The notes under the pieces: model-generated
Told to the model about the DNA's origin: nothing
What the model saw: the letters and a program-made list of their open reading frames with translations, nothing else
Databases searched by the model: none
Shown: in pieces, positions 1-9,236 of the stretch
Layout of the letters: every line of letters begins with the position of its first letter
How positions within the stretch are numbered: position 1 is the first letter of the stretch
Assembly: GCF_001570405.1 (NCBI RefSeq)
Contig: NZ_BBYM01000005.1
Location: 206,110 to 270,109, forward strand
Source of the DNA: Microtetraspora niveoalba
GTDB taxonomy: Bacteria; Actinomycetota; Actinomycetes; Streptosporangiales; Streptosporangiaceae
Direction: 5' to 3'
Length of the DNA: 64,000 nt
Position numbers and translations under genes: made by a program

Positions 1-119
1 GGGACATTCCGTTGGGCTGGCGGGTCGCCGGCCCCACCGGGCCGAAGTCGGAGTGCCTGGCCCACATCGACGCGGCCTGGACCGACATGCGGCCGCGGAG
101 CCTGCGGGAGGAGGCGTGA
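1..119 (+). CDS. MbtH-like protein, C-terminal part (cut by window start)
   Basis: The reading frame enters from before the window (first whole codon at base 3) and stops at a TGA that overlaps the next start. The visible 38 residues carry the MbtH-family C-terminal signature: PxGWRV near the beginning, ECLAHI in the middle and WTDMRPRSL before the end. MbtH proteins are small chaperone-like partners that bind and activate NRPS adenylation domains. The next gene is exactly such a domain and overlaps this stop codon, so the two are very probably translationally coupled partners. The N-terminal half lies outside the window, so completeness cannot be judged. Confidence 0.9.
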   Translation, partial: DIPLGWRVAGPTGPKSECLAHIDAAWTDMRPRSLREEA

Positions 120-1600
120 CGCCGACCGTATGCGAGCTGTTCGAGCGGCAGGTGCGGGACCGGCCGGACGCGGTGGCGGTCAGGACCGCCGACCGGTCGT
201 GGACGTACGCGGAGTTCGGCGACCTCACGGCCCGGCTGGCGGTCCGGTTGAGGCGCGGCGGCGCCGGTCCCGGGAGCGTCGTCGGGCTGATCGCGCCCCG
301 CGGGCCGCAGGCGCTGACCGGCATCGTGGCCGTCCTGCGCTCCGGCGCCGCCTGCCTGCCGCTGGATCCCGCCGACCCGCCGCTGCGCAACCGGGAGATC
401 CTCGACGACACCGGATGCGACCAGGTGCTCGTCGCCTCCCCCGCCGAGTGGCTGCCCGGCGCCCAGCTCATCGACGACCCCACGCTGGCGGACGAGGAGA
501 CGGGGCCGCTGGGCGCGCCGAGCCCGCTCGACCTGGCCTACGCGATCACCACCTCGGGCTCGACCGGACGTCCCAAGGTCGTGGGCGTGCCGCACGAGGG
601 CATCGCCAACCTGATGAGGGCCTCGATCGAGGACCTCGACCTGATCAGGCCGGACGACGTCATGTTGTGGACGCTCCCGGTCACCGTGGACAGCACGATG
701 CACGACGTGCTGATGCCGCTCTGCTGCGGCGGCTGCGTCGCCGTTCCCGACGGCGGCGAGCTGCCCGCCACCCGGATGTTGCACGCCGTACGGGCCCTGG
801 GCGCGACCGCGCTGGAGATCCCGGCGGCCGTGCTCGGGCCGTACGGCCGGTCCCTGCTGCCGCGGCTGGCCGAGGCCGGGGTGCGGCTCGTGATCACCGG
901 CGGTTCCCAGCTCGACGGCCCCGGTCTCGCCGACGCGGACCCGCTGGTGGTCTACAACGGGTACGGCCCCACCGAGACCTCGGTCGCGCCCCTGTGGCAC
1001 AGGTGCGACAAGTCCACGCCCCGCTGGGCGCCGATCGGCCGGCCGATCCGCGGCACCCGGGCCTACGTCCTCGACGAGGAGCTGAACCCCGTCCCCGACG
1101 GCGCGGACGGCCAGCTCTACATCGCCGGGGCCGGCCTGGCCAGGGGCTACCTCGGATTGCCGGGCCGTACGGCGGCGGTGTTCCTGCCCGATCCGTTCGG
1201 CGGCGCCCCCGGCGGGCGCATGTACGCCACGGGAGACCGCGTACGGCGGGGGGCCGACGGCGAGTACGTCTTCCTCGGCCGCGTCGACGACCAGATCAAG
1301 ATCAGCGGGTTCCGCGTCGAGATCGGGGAGGTCGAGCACGCCCTGCGCGAGTGCCCGGGAGTGGTCGACGCCGCGGTGCTGCCGCGCCAGGACGCGCCGG
1401 GCGGCGCCGCCATCGTCGCCTTCCTGGCCGGCACGCCGTGCTCCGACGACGAGATCGCCGGCCACCTGCGCGACCGGCTGCCGCACCACATGGTGCCGCG
1501 TTTCTACGTCTGGCTGGACCGCCTTCCCCTCAACCGTCCGGGGAAGATCGACCGCGCGGCGCTCGCGACGATCCCGTTCGTGAACGCGCCGGCCACCTGA
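116..1600 (+). CDS. stand-alone NRPS-type adenylation enzyme
   Basis: About 494 residues of an amino-acid-activating adenylate-forming enzyme. Visible core motifs in order are TSGSTGRPK (A3, near residue 160), NGYGPTET (A5, near 280), [10 protein letters not shown] and [15 protein letters not shown] (A7/A8, near 375-405) and [10 protein letters not shown] (A10, with the catalytic Lys near 480). It stops soon after A10, so no carrier-protein domain is attached. It must load a separate carrier protein or release the adenylate to a ligase. I chose GTG 116 because GGGAGGAG precedes it by a few bases and it overlaps the MbtH stop. A longer frame from 53 would only read back into MbtH. Substrate is not assigned. 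Confidence 0.88.
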   Translation: MTPTVCELFERQVRDRPDAVAVRTADRSWTYAEFGDLTARLAVRLRRGGAGPGSVVGLIAPRGPQALTGIVAVLRSGAACLPLDPADPPLRNREILDDTGCDQVLVASPAEWLPGAQLIDDPTLADEETGPLGAPSPLDLAYAITTSGSTGRPKVVGVPHEGIANLMRASIEDLDLIRPDDVMLWTLPVTVDSTMHDVLMPLCCGGCVAVPDGGELPATRMLHAVRALGATALEIPAAVLGPYGRSLLPRLAEAGVRLVITGGSQLDGPGLADADPLVVYNGYGPTETSVAPLWHRCDKSTPRWAPIGRPIRGTRAYVLDEELNPVPDGADGQLYIAGAGLARGYLGLPGRTAAVFLPDPFGGAPGGRMYATGDRVRRGADGEYVFLGRVDDQIKISGFRVEIGEVEHALRECPGVVDAAVLPRQDAPGGAAIVAFLAGTPCSDDEIAGHLRDRLPHHMVPRFYVWLDRLPLNRPGKIDRAALATIPFVNAPAT

Positions 1601-1613
1601 GGGAGGATCGACG

Positions 1614-2882
1614 ATGTCGCGTGAATCCACGCACGCCGCACCCCGGCCGACGGGGCGGCCCACGATAGCCGTGGTCGGCGGCAAGCCCAAGCTCGTGCGC
1701 AAGGCCCACGAGCTGGGCATGGGCGTTGTCTACATCCAGCACCCCGACCAGTACGACCGGGCGCACTGGCCGTACGTCGACCGGGCGCTGCTCGTCGACT
1801 ACACCGACACGGAACGGCTGCTGCCGCTGGTGCGGGCGCTCCACCAGGTTCATCCGTTCGACGGCGTGGTGTCGCTGTACGAGCTCGGCGTCCAGCCGGC
1901 GGCGCTGATCGACCGGATGCTCGGGCTGGGCGGCTACTCGGTGGAGACGGTGGACCTGCTGCTGGACAAGTGGCGGATGAGACAGCGGCTCAACGCGCTC
2001 GGCATCAGCCCGGTCGCCGCCGCCGTCGGCGCGACCGAGCGGGACCTGCGGGACTTCGCCGCCGCCCACGGGCTGCCGTTCTTCGTGAAACCGATCTGCG
2101 AGGCGGGCAGCATCGGCGTGTTCGCCGTACGCGACGAGGCGGACCTGGTCGCGATCCCGGGGCGCTTCCGCGAGCTCGAAGCGCGGTTCGACCCGGCGGA
2201 CCTGGTCGGCCCCCTCGACCGCTTCCTCATGGAGGAGTTCCTGGACGGGCCCGAGATCAGCGTGGAGACGTTGAGCTTCGACGGACGCCACGTCCTCGTC
2301 GGGGTGACGGACAAGGTGCTCGGCGGGCCGGGCTTCGTGGAGGTCGGCCACTCCTCTCCGAGCCGTCACCCGGCGGCGCTGCTGCGCGAGGTCGAGCGGC
2401 TGGTCGTGACCTTCCTCGACGCGGTCGGCCTGCGGCACGGCCCCGGGCACACCGAGGTCAAGCTGACCGGCCGCGGCCCCCGGATCGTCGAGTCGCACAC
2501 CCGCATCGGCGGCGACCGCATCAACGAGCTGACCGAGATCGCGTACGGAGTCGACATGGACCGGTACGCGCTCGGCGCGCGGCTCGGGATGGTCGAGCCG
2601 CTGGCCCGCCCGCCCCTGCCTCAGGCCGGGGCCGCGATCCGCTTCCTCACCCCTCCCCCGGGAAAGGTGGTCGAGGTGACCGGCGCCGACGCGGTCCGGG
2701 CCGATCCCGCGCTGGTCGAGCTGGAGATCTCGGTCGAGCCCGGGGACGAGGTGCCCCGGCTCACCTGGAGTGAGGAACGGGTCGGGCACGTCCTCGCGCG
2801 GGGGGAGACGGTGGAGGAGGCCGTCGCCAACTGCGAGCGGCTGGCGGCCGCGGTACGCATCCGCACCGAGGCCGCTTCGTGA
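1614..2882 (+). CDS. ATP-grasp carboxylate-amine ligase
   Basis: A 422-residue ATP-grasp enzyme of the amino-acid-ligase type. After an N-terminal Rossmann-like segment (IAVVGGKPKLV) come the ATP-binding lysine in FFVKPICEAGSIGV (near residue 160), MEEFLDGPEISVE (near 210), and the metal-binding segment with HTEVKLTGRGPRIVE and RIGGDRINEL (near 285-310). The family forms an amide or peptide bond from a carboxylate and an amine via an acyl phosphate. It starts 13 bases after the adenylation gene behind a GGGAGG site and overlaps the next gene by ATGA-type coupling (GTGA). It therefore probably makes a dipeptide or amide in the same pathway. The exact substrates cannot be read from sequence. 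Confidence 0.85.
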   Translation: MSRESTHAAPRPTGRPTIAVVGGKPKLVRKAHELGMGVVYIQHPDQYDRAHWPYVDRALLVDYTDTERLLPLVRALHQVHPFDGVVSLYELGVQPAALIDRMLGLGGYSVETVDLLLDKWRMRQRLNALGISPVAAAVGATERDLRDFAAAHGLPFFVKPICEAGSIGVFAVRDEADLVAIPGRFRELEARFDPADLVGPLDRFLMEEFLDGPEISVETLSFDGRHVLVGVTDKVLGGPGFVEVGHSSPSRHPAALLREVERLVVTFLDAVGLRHGPGHTEVKLTGRGPRIVESHTRIGGDRINELTEIAYGVDMDRYALGARLGMVEPLARPPLPQAGAAIRFLTPPPGKVVEVTGADAVRADPALVELEISVEPGDEVPRLTWSEERVGHVLARGETVEEAVANCERLAAAVRIRTEAAS

Positions 2883-4108
2883 GCGTCGACGCGCCGCCGG
2901 AGGACGAGAGCCGGCCACGTTTCCGCGATACCGTACGGCGACTGCCCGCGACGGTGTGGATCGTCAGCTTCGGCATCCTGGTCGTCCGGATCGGCAACTT
3001 CCTGCCGATCTTCATGGTCCTCTACCTGACCAGCCGCCACATCCCGCCCGCGGCCGCCGGGCTGGTGCTCGGCGCGGCGGGGCTGGGCAACGTCCTCGGC
3101 AACACGATCGGCGGCTACCTCGCCGACCGGATCGGACGCCGCTGGACCATCACGCTGTCCATGGTGGCGACGGCGGGGCCGACCGCCGTCATCCCGCTGT
3201 TCGACTCGCTGCCCGTGCTCGTCCCGCTGGCCTTCCTGACGGGGACGGCCGCCCAGATCTACCGCCCCGCGTCGGCCGCGCTGCTGGTGGACAGCACGAC
3301 GACCGACCAGCAGCGGCTGGCCGCCTTCGCCGTGCACCGGTTCGCGATGAACATCGGCGCCGCGGTCGGCGGGGTGCTCGGCGGCTTCCTGGCCACGGTC
3401 TCCTACATGGCGCTGTTCCTCGGCAACGCCGTCGCCTGCCTGCTGTTCGCCGCGATCGCGGCCGTCATGCTGCGGAACGTGACCCTCGCCCGCGGCGGCA
3501 GGGATTCGGGCCCGGCCGCCGACGGGCCGCAGCCGAGCTATCGTCAGGCGCTCGCCGACCGCCGCCTGCGGCGCTTCCTGATCATGACGTTGATCGCGGA
3601 GTTCGTGTACATCCAGTCCACCGTCGGCCTGCCGCTGCACGTAGACGCCCACCAGCTGTCCCCGGCCGACTTCGGCCTCCTGATGGGCCTCAACGGGGTG
3701 CTGGTCCTGCTGCTCGAACTGCCGATCACCGGCATGGTCTCCCGCCGCTCCCCCGGGCCCGTCCTCGCCCTGGGCAACGTCCTGACCGGCGCCGGCCTGG
3801 CCATGACCGGCCTCTTCGGCGACATGCGGTGGCTGGCCGCCACCGTCCTGCTGTGGACCCTCGGCGAGATGCTGTACGCCTCGATGGCCAGCGCCTACCT
3901 GGGCGGCCTGGCCCCGCCCTCCATGGGCGGCCGCTACCAGGGTCTGTACGGCGCGGCGATCACGGCGGGCACCGGCGTCGGCCCCGTGGTGGGCGGCGCG
4001 GTCTACGCCCTCGGCGAGTGGGCCCTGTGGGCCGTCTGCGCGATCGGCGGCCTGGTCTCCGCCTGGCTCTGCCTGCCGAGCAGGAAAGCCGCGCATGATC
4101 TGACGTGA
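2879..4108 (+). CDS. MFS transporter, probable product exporter
   Basis: A 409-residue major facilitator with about 12 hydrophobic helices and the MFS loop signature GGYLADRIGRR between helices 2 and 3 (near residue 78-88). The GTG start overlaps the ATP-grasp stop, so it is co-translated with the biosynthetic genes. Co-location points to export of, and self-protection against, the product of the adenylation/ATP-grasp pathway. That role is inference. The family call itself is secure. It is the last gene of this operon: a repeat tract and a change to an unrelated small gene follow. Confidence 0.88.
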   Translation: MSVDAPPEDESRPRFRDTVRRLPATVWIVSFGILVVRIGNFLPIFMVLYLTSRHIPPAAAGLVLGAAGLGNVLGNTIGGYLADRIGRRWTITLSMVATAGPTAVIPLFDSLPVLVPLAFLTGTAAQIYRPASAALLVDSTTTDQQRLAAFAVHRFAMNIGAAVGGVLGGFLATVSYMALFLGNAVACLLFAAIAAVMLRNVTLARGGRDSGPAADGPQPSYRQALADRRLRRFLIMTLIAEFVYIQSTVGLPLHVDAHQLSPADFGLLMGLNGVLVLLLELPITGMVSRRSPGPVLALGNVLTGAGLAMTGLFGDMRWLAATVLLWTLGEMLYASMASAYLGGLAPPSMGGRYQGLYGAAITAGTGVGPVVGGAVYALGEWALWAVCAIGGLVSAWLCLPSRKAAHDLT

Positions 4109-4145
4109 AGTCCGGGAAGTCGCTCCCGAGATGTACGCCGACCAC

Positions 4146-4226
4146 ACCGGCTTCCCCCGGCGGTGCCGGCCACACCGCCTTCCCCGGCGGTGCTGACCGC
4201 CCGCCTTCCCCGGCGGTGCCGACCGG
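4146..4226. repeat. three imperfect 26-28 bp tandem repeats
   Basis: The core CTTCCCCGGCGGTGC recurs three times with spacing of 26-28 bases in the gap after the transporter gene. Each unit also contains a short CCGGCGG self-complementary stretch. No coding function is visible. It may be a degenerate terminator region or simple sequence expansion. Confidence 0.6.
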
Positions 4227-4294
4227 CCTGCCGCCGGGTCCCCGGCCGCCCGTGGGAACGGGGCTGGTACGGGGACCGCCGGGGTGCTTCGCTG

Positions 4295-4459
4295 GTGACC
4301 GTGATGACGGTCCGGCGCCCCACCGGGCGCGCCCTGGTGGCACTGGTCGTGATGACGCTCGTGCTCGGCGCCGTGCTGGGAGTGGGCGTGTGGTGGCTGC
4401 TCGCCATGACGTGGAACGCGGTGTGGTCGGGACTCCTCTCGGCCGGTCCCGGCGGGTAA
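4295..4459 (+). CDS. small single-pass membrane protein
   Basis: A 54-residue frame from GTG 4295 (ATG 4304 is an alternative). A short basic N-terminus (VRRPTGR) is followed by one strong hydrophobic helix (ALVALVVMTLVLGAVLGVG) and a short tail ending SAGPGG. The longer frame from 4163 would translate the repeat tract and is unlikely. There is no recognised family and no clear ribosome binding site, so the call is tentative. It converges on the ABC1 kinase gene with only 28 bases between stops. Confidence 0.45.
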   Translation: MTVMTVRRPTGRALVALVVMTLVLGAVLGVGVWWLLAMTWNAVWSGLLSAGPGG

Positions 4460-4487
4460 CCGGCGGCCTCGGCGGGGCGGGAGCCGG

Positions 4488-6452
4488 TCAGGTCCGGTCG
4501 CGCCGGAAGACGCCGACGAGGACCCGCAGCACCAGGATGGCGCTGATGACGAGCAGGTTGAACCCGATCAGCTCGTACAGGCTGACGACCCCGGGCATCA
4601 CCTGGGGGCCGCCGTCCGTGCCGAGCAGGACGACGCCCATGATCCCCGCCGTGGCTCCCAGCACCGTCAGGAGCACCTGGTGCAGCAGCCCGGTGACGAA
4701 CCGCCGGTCCCGCTCGTCGGCCAGCAGCCGTACGTTCATCGTGAACCGCCCGTGTTCGACGGCGCTGGCGATGCGCTCGACCCGCCGGGGCAGCCGCCGC
4801 AACATCGGCAGCAACGTGGCGATCTCGTGGGAGACCTCGTCCTTCAGCGACCTCGTGTCGAGCTGTTCCACCAGGTGGCGCGCGGCGAAGGCGCGGGCCT
4901 CGTCGATGAGGTCGAACCCGGGCGCGAGGGTGACGAGGGTGCCTTCGAGCGTGGCGAGCGCCCTGAAGACGGCCGCGACCTCGGGCGGGACGGCCAGGCC
5001 GTACGCCGTCACGATCTTGAAAAGGTCGGTGAACATCTGCACGCTCGCCGTGCCGGGCGCGAGGTGCCTGGCCATGAACTGGCCCATCGCCCGTTCCAGA
5101 GCCGCTTCGTCGATCTCCTCCGGTCTGGGGACGACCTCCAGGAGCGCGTCCGTGACGCCGAGCGGGTCCTGACGGTTCATCGCGATCAGGAACCGGCGCA
5201 GGGCGGCGCGTACGGAGCCGTCCAGGCGTCCGACCGAGCCGAAGTCGAGCAGGCCGAGCCCGCCGTCGCCAAGCAGCATGATGTTCCCGGGATGCGGGTC
5301 GGCATGGAAGACGCCCTCGACCAGGATCTGCCGCAGGAGGCAGTCGAGCAACGTCCGGGCCAGCTCGTGGCCCCGCTCGTGGCCGCCGTCACGGATGGCG
5401 CCCGACAACGGGTCGCCGGTCAGGCGCTGCATGACGAGGACACGTTCCGTGCACAGCCCCGTGTGCGGGGACGGGTAGGTGACGGCGCCGCCGCCCGACG
5501 CCGCGACCGCGGCCATGTTCCCGGCCTCGATCCTGAAGTCGAGCTCCTCCCGCATCGCGGCCGCGAACCCGTCGGCCAGGGTGCGCAGCCCGAGGGCGCG
5601 CCCCCACCGCGTCCCCGTCTCCAGGGTGTCGGCGAGCCTGGCGACGATGTCGAGGTCGCGGGCGACGACGGCCCGGATCGCGGGACGCTGCACCTTGACC
5701 ACCACGTCCTCGCCGCTGTGCAGCCGCGCGGCGTACGCCTGGGCGATGGAGGCGGAGGCCAGCGGGCGGCGCGCGAACTCGGCGAAGACCTCGTCGACCG
5801 GGCCGCCGAGCTCGGCCACGAGGACGGGCTCGATCTGCTCCCACGGCGCGGGGGCCGCGCCGTCCTGCAGCCTGCCCAGCTCGTCCACGAACTCGCCGGG
5901 AAGCAGGTCGCGGCGGGTGGACAGGACCTGGCCGAGCTTCACGAACGTGACGCCGCCGTCGTCGAGGGCGGCCCGCAACGCTCGCGCCAGCCGTACCCTG
6001 CCGCCCCGGTCGTCCAGGCGGTCGCCGCGCCCCCGCAGGTACGGCCCGAGGCCGTGCCGGAACGCGATGCGGGTGATCTGCGAATAGCGGCGGGCCCGGG
6101 AGATCCGGCCGCGCAGCGACCGGGCGACCTCGATCGGCCCGGGAACGGATCCCGGTGGCACGAGCGCCTCGGCGATCACCAGGATGACCATGGGGATGAG
6201 CACGACGCACATGACCAGGAGCACGATCAGCCACAGCGGCCCGAGGCCGGGCTCGCTTCGCGCGTCGGTGCTCGTGAACTGCGCCATGACCGGCGACAAC
6301 ATCGGCCCCGTGAGCGCGAACGCCAGCACGGCGGCCAGGGTCGTGCGGAAGACGCCGAACGTGACGCCCAGGAGCCGCCGAGCCGCGACGGCCAGCACGA
6401 CGATCATCACGACGATGGCGAACGAGAGGCTCAGTGTGGTGGGGAAATCCAT
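4488..6452 (-). CDS. ABC1/AarF/UbiB-family atypical kinase
   Basis: A 654-residue membrane-associated ABC1 (UbiB/COQ8-like) protein. Two or three hydrophobic helices occupy residues about 1-90. The ABC1 domain follows, with KLGQVLSTRRDLLP (the KxGQ signature near 190), the lysine of VVVKVQRPAI (near 250), and the catalytic and metal segment HADPHPGNIML...LLDFGSVG (near 390-410). Two more helices lie at the extreme C-terminus. The family is an ATPase-like kinase fold tied to isoprenoid quinone and lipid metabolism. In actinomycetes, which lack ubiquinone, the substrate is unknown. It is transcribed alone. The start follows a GGAAGG-rich leader on the minus strand. Confidence 0.9.
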   Translation of the reverse strand: MDFPTTLSLSFAIVVMIVVLAVAARRLLGVTFGVFRTTLAAVLAFALTGPMLSPVMAQFTSTDARSEPGLGPLWLIVLLVMCVVLIPMVILVIAEALVPPGSVPGPIEVARSLRGRISRARRYSQITRIAFRHGLGPYLRGRGDRLDDRGGRVRLARALRAALDDGGVTFVKLGQVLSTRRDLLPGEFVDELGRLQDGAAPAPWEQIEPVLVAELGGPVDEVFAEFARRPLASASIAQAYAARLHSGEDVVVKVQRPAIRAVVARDLDIVARLADTLETGTRWGRALGLRTLADGFAAAMREELDFRIEAGNMAAVAASGGGAVTYPSPHTGLCTERVLVMQRLTGDPLSGAIRDGGHERGHELARTLLDCLLRQILVEGVFHADPHPGNIMLLGDGGLGLLDFGSVGRLDGSVRAALRRFLIAMNRQDPLGVTDALLEVVPRPEEIDEAALERAMGQFMARHLAPGTASVQMFTDLFKIVTAYGLAVPPEVAAVFRALATLEGTLVTLAPGFDLIDEARAFAARHLVEQLDTRSLKDEVSHEIATLLPMLRRLPRRVERIASAVEHGRFTMNVRLLADERDRRFVTGLLHQVLLTVLGATAGIMGVVLLGTDGGPQVMPGVVSLYELIGFNLLVISAILVLRVLVGVFRRDRT

Positions 6453-6510
6453 GCCGATCTCGGAGGAAGGGGAAGCAGCGGTTGTGATCCTCCCACGCTT
6501 CCGCCACGCC

Positions 6511-6555
6511 CTGCGGTTTCCGCCCTGCGGTTTCCGCCCTGCGGTTTCCGCCCCG
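6511..6555. repeat. three 14-bp tandem repeats
   Basis: The unit CTGCGGTTTCCGCC occurs three times in perfect register at 6511, 6525 and 6539, just upstream of the ABC1 gene. No frame through it looks coding. Confidence 0.8.
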
Positions 6556-6608
6556 CACCGACCGCCTGCCCCCCCGGCTCCCCGCCGCCCCCTTCACCCG
6601 CCCCCGGC

Positions 6609-6745
6609 CTGTACGGCTGACGCCCGGCCGGTACGGCGCACGCGGGGCGTGCACGGCTGACGCCCGGCGAAGCCCCGGGCCCACCCGCCGTGCACGGCGG
6701 ACGCCCGGCCTGTACGGCTGACGCCCGGTGAAGCCCTGGGCCCAA
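6609..6745. repeat. 20-bp repeat family with higher-order 61-bp duplication
   Basis: Variants of GTACGGCTGACGCCCGGC occur at 6611, 6631, 6651, 6692 and 6712. The segment GAAGCCCCGGGCCCA at 6669 recurs as GAAGCCCTGGGCCCA near 6730, giving an overall 61-bp period. It fills most of the 430-base gap between divergent genes, with no sign of an additional gene. Confidence 0.7.
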
Positions 6746-6882
6746 CCGGCGCGCGGCCGGGACCCCGCGACAGAGCCGTGCGACCGGCGGCACGGGTCCG
6801 GACATTTGCTGGAATCCCTGCCTGCCTCCGCGTTACCGGCAGGCCTCCAGACCCTTACTTGTTGTGATAGTCATGTCACGGC

Positions 6883-7770
6883 GTGCGATCGGCAATGCGT
6901 CGGCGCCTTCTCTTCGTCCGTCGGCAATGGGGGATGCTCATGCTGGTCTGCGTACTCGCCGTGGCGTCGGCGATCGGCGTGGTGGCCCTGGCCGCCGTCC
7001 TCTTCCGGAAGCTCGGCCGGGGCGCCGACGACCGTGATCCCGGCGGCCCCTCCACCGGCCACGCGGGCGCGATGTTGTCCGCGCTGTTCCTGCTGGTGTT
7101 CGCCATCGCGATCATCGTGCCGTGGACGACCGCCGACGCCGCCAGGGAGAACACCTACGCCGAGGGCCAGGCGGCGGTGGAGACCTACTGGGCGTCGACG
7201 GCGCTGCCCGCCCCGGCCGCCGCCGAGGTGCAGGCGCGGCTGCGCGACTACGTCGGGTTCGTCGTGGACGACGAGTGGCCGCTCATGGCCGAGGGGCGGC
7301 TCAGCCCCGACGGCTCGGCGCTGCTCAACGGGCTGCGCGCGTACGCCACCGGCCTCAGCGTGACGGGGGACGAGGCTCAGGACGCCAGAAGCGCTGTCCT
7401 GGACGGCCTCTCCGACCTGTCCACGGCCCGCTACCAGAGGGCGGCCGACGCCAGGGCCACGCCGCCCTCGGGAGTCATGGTCCTGACGATCCTGACCGGG
7501 TTGGTGATCATCCTCTTCCCCTTCATGGCAGGGGCGCGGCCCCGGGGCATGGCGATCGTGCCGCTGGTGACCATGGCCGCGCTGCTCGGGCTCGGCACGT
7601 ACCAGGCCTGGGACATCTCGCACGTCTTCAGCGGCGGTCTGGCGGTGAAGCCGGACGCGCTCAGGGCGGCCGCCCAGGAGCTCCAACGGATCCCCCAGAC
7701 ACCGCCGAGCGTGCGGATGACGGAGATCCCGTCCGCTCCCCGGGCTTCTCAGACCCCTCTGGGCCGATGA
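6883..7770 (+). CDS. DUF4239 (bestrophin-like) membrane protein
   Basis: Up to 295 residues with an N-terminal pair of helices (LVCVLAVASAIGVVALAAVL near residue 20 and LSALFLLVFAIAIIVPWTT near 70), a long helical extracytoplasmic segment, and a C-terminal pair of helices near 200-245. This layout and the segment AEGQAAVETYW match the actinobacterial DUF4239/bestrophin-like family, whose function is unknown. The GTG at 6883 is the longest start. ATG 6895 or 6931 are alternatives, and no start has a strong ribosome site. It overlaps the next gene by ATGA and is therefore co-translated with it. Confidence 0.75.
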   Translation: MRSAMRRRLLFVRRQWGMLMLVCVLAVASAIGVVALAAVLFRKLGRGADDRDPGGPSTGHAGAMLSALFLLVFAIAIIVPWTTADAARENTYAEGQAAVETYWASTALPAPAAAEVQARLRDYVGFVVDDEWPLMAEGRLSPDGSALLNGLRAYATGLSVTGDEAQDARSAVLDGLSDLSTARYQRAADARATPPSGVMVLTILTGLVIILFPFMAGARPRGMAIVPLVTMAALLGLGTYQAWDISHVFSGGLAVKPDALRAAAQELQRIPQTPPSVRMTEIPSAPRASQTPLGR

Positions 7771-8675
7771 AGCCGGCCACGCCGCACCCGGCCGCCCCGC
7801 ACGCGCTGACGGCCTCGATCGTGACGGCTTCCGTGCTCGCGGGCTGCGTGCTGATCGGCGGCGTGTTCGCTGCACCGGCGGACGCGGCGCGAGCGCGCGG
7901 TACGGCGGTCGCGCACGTCATGATCCCGACGCCGACCGACCCACTGGCCGCGCCCGGCACGGACCCGGTGACGGGTGGACCCGTCCCGGCGCCCTCCGAA
8001 CCTCTGGCGATCCACGAACCTTTGCGGGCCCCCGCACCTCTGGCACCTGCACCGGCACTTGCACCTCTGGCGGCACCTGCACCTTTGGCGGCACCTGCAC
8101 CTCTGCCAGCACCTGCACCTCTGGCGGCACCTGCACCTCTGCCAGCACCTGCACCTCTGCCAGCACCTGCACCTCTGCCAGCACCTGCACCTCTGCCAGC
8201 ACCTGCACCTCTGCCAGCACCTGCACCTCTGGCGGCACCCGCCGACGCGGAGGACCCCGCCGGACGGGCGCCGCTGGTCGATGTGGAGCTGGGCATCTGC
8301 GTCGAACTGCACACGGTGGTCGATCTGGGCCTGGGCATCGGGATCGGGACGCGGCCCTGTGGCTGCGCCCCCCGATGCTTGCCGTCCCCGCCGCCCGAGC
8401 CGCCGGTCGTACAGCTCTCGCCGCCCCCCGCTCCGAATCCCTCGCCCCGCGTTCGCACCACACCGCGTCCGGCGGAGCCGGCACGACCGGTGCGGCGAGT
8501 TGTGGAGCACCTCCCCTCACCCTCGCCGTCCGCGACGGTCGGCCGGGGACGGGTCCGCCGCCCGGCCGATCGTCCGGTCCGCCGCCGGAACCCGCTCGCC
8601 ACGGTCCTCGTCATGGTCGTGCTCACCACGGTGATCGCCTCCGCGGCGGGGCTGGCCTTCGCGAGGGCCCGCTAG
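7767..8675 (+). CDS. secreted Pro/Ala-repeat cell-envelope protein
   Basis: A 302-residue protein beginning at an ATG that overlaps the preceding stop. It has an N-terminal signal peptide (hydrophobic residues about 16-36, ending APADAARA) and a long proline/alanine spacer built of ten hexapeptides of the type L(A/P)APAP. A small cysteine-containing region follows (CVELH, CGCAPRC), then a second Pro-rich stretch and a C-terminal hydrophobic helix flanked by basic residues (RRRNP...LATVLVMVVLTTVIASAAGL). The design resembles an envelope-spanning protein anchored at its C-terminus. No LPxTG motif is seen. No enzymatic domain is recognised. Co-translation with the DUF4239 protein suggests they act together. 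Confidence 0.7.
   Translation: MKPATPHPAAPHALTASIVTASVLAGCVLIGGVFAAPADAARARGTAVAHVMIPTPTDPLAAPGTDPVTGGPVPAPSEPLAIHEPLRAPAPLAPAPALAPLAAPAPLAAPAPLPAPAPLAAPAPLPAPAPLPAPAPLPAPAPLPAPAPLPAPAPLAAPADAEDPAGRAPLVDVELGICVELHTVVDLGLGIGIGTRPCGCAPRCLPSPPPEPPVVQLSPPPAPNPSPRVRTTPRPAEPARPVRRVVEHLPSPSPSATVGRGRVRRPADRPVRRRNPLATVLVMVVLTTVIASAAGLAFARAR
8067..8243 (+). repeat. ten in-frame 18-bp repeats encoding L(A/P)APAP
   Basis: Units of CTGCCAGCACCTGCACCT and the variant with GGCGGC run in perfect 18-base register from 8067. Five consecutive LPAPAP units are almost identical at DNA level, which implies recent expansion by slippage or unequal crossing over. Confidence 0.9.
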
Positions 8676-8751
8676 CCACCGGACGTGACCGGGGTCCTTC
8701 CCTGGGCCGCGAGCCCGCGTCGTGAATGACCCGGTCACGCTCGTGTGAGGG

Positions 8752-8960
8752 GGCCGCATGCGTTCCCTCCGACCGGTCAGTCAGCGCATGACAGGGCCGC
8801 ATGCATTCCCGCCGACCGGTCAGTCAGCCCGCATGACGGGACCGCAGACATTCCCTGCCGACCGGTCAGTCAGGGTCGCGTGACGGGGCCGAAAGCGTCC
8901 CCACCTGCCGGTCAGTCACCGCATGTGACGGGGCCGAAAGCGTGCCCGCAGGTCGGCGGC
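8752..8960. repeat. intergenic tandem repeat, 43-46 bp unit, five copies
   Basis: Each unit has the pattern GGGCCGxATGCxTTCCC...GACCGGTCAGTCAG...GCATGAC. The palindromic core GACCGGTC occurs at 8771, 8814 and 8860 and a degenerate copy lies near 8906. The fifth unit is truncated. There are no variable spacers, so it is not a CRISPR. It lies between the surface-protein gene and murJ. The remaining 280 bases before murJ show no gene. Confidence 0.8.
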
Positions 8961-9236
8961 TCTCCCCGCACCGGCTCGAAGGGCGGGTCGATCAGGCAAG
9001 CGGCCGTCAGCGGTGATCGCCTACACTCGGACCACGTCACCGGGCAGCGGAATATGGGTCGAAAGCAGTCGATGCGGGCCCATCCGAGGGACGGCGGGTT
9101 CCTGGCGGATCCGTCCCACCGGGCAGAGGCCGAGGTCGGCGTCGAGAACCTCGGCGTGTCTGACACCGCACGATCCACCTCCTCGCCCCGACGCCGCGCC
9201 GACCCGGACGGCGGGACCGCGTACGAAGGGGAGCCG

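Noticed and set aside
8752..8960. possible CRISPR array
   Set aside because: The 43-46 bp units are contiguous and similar along their whole length, with no distinct spacers and no cas genes.
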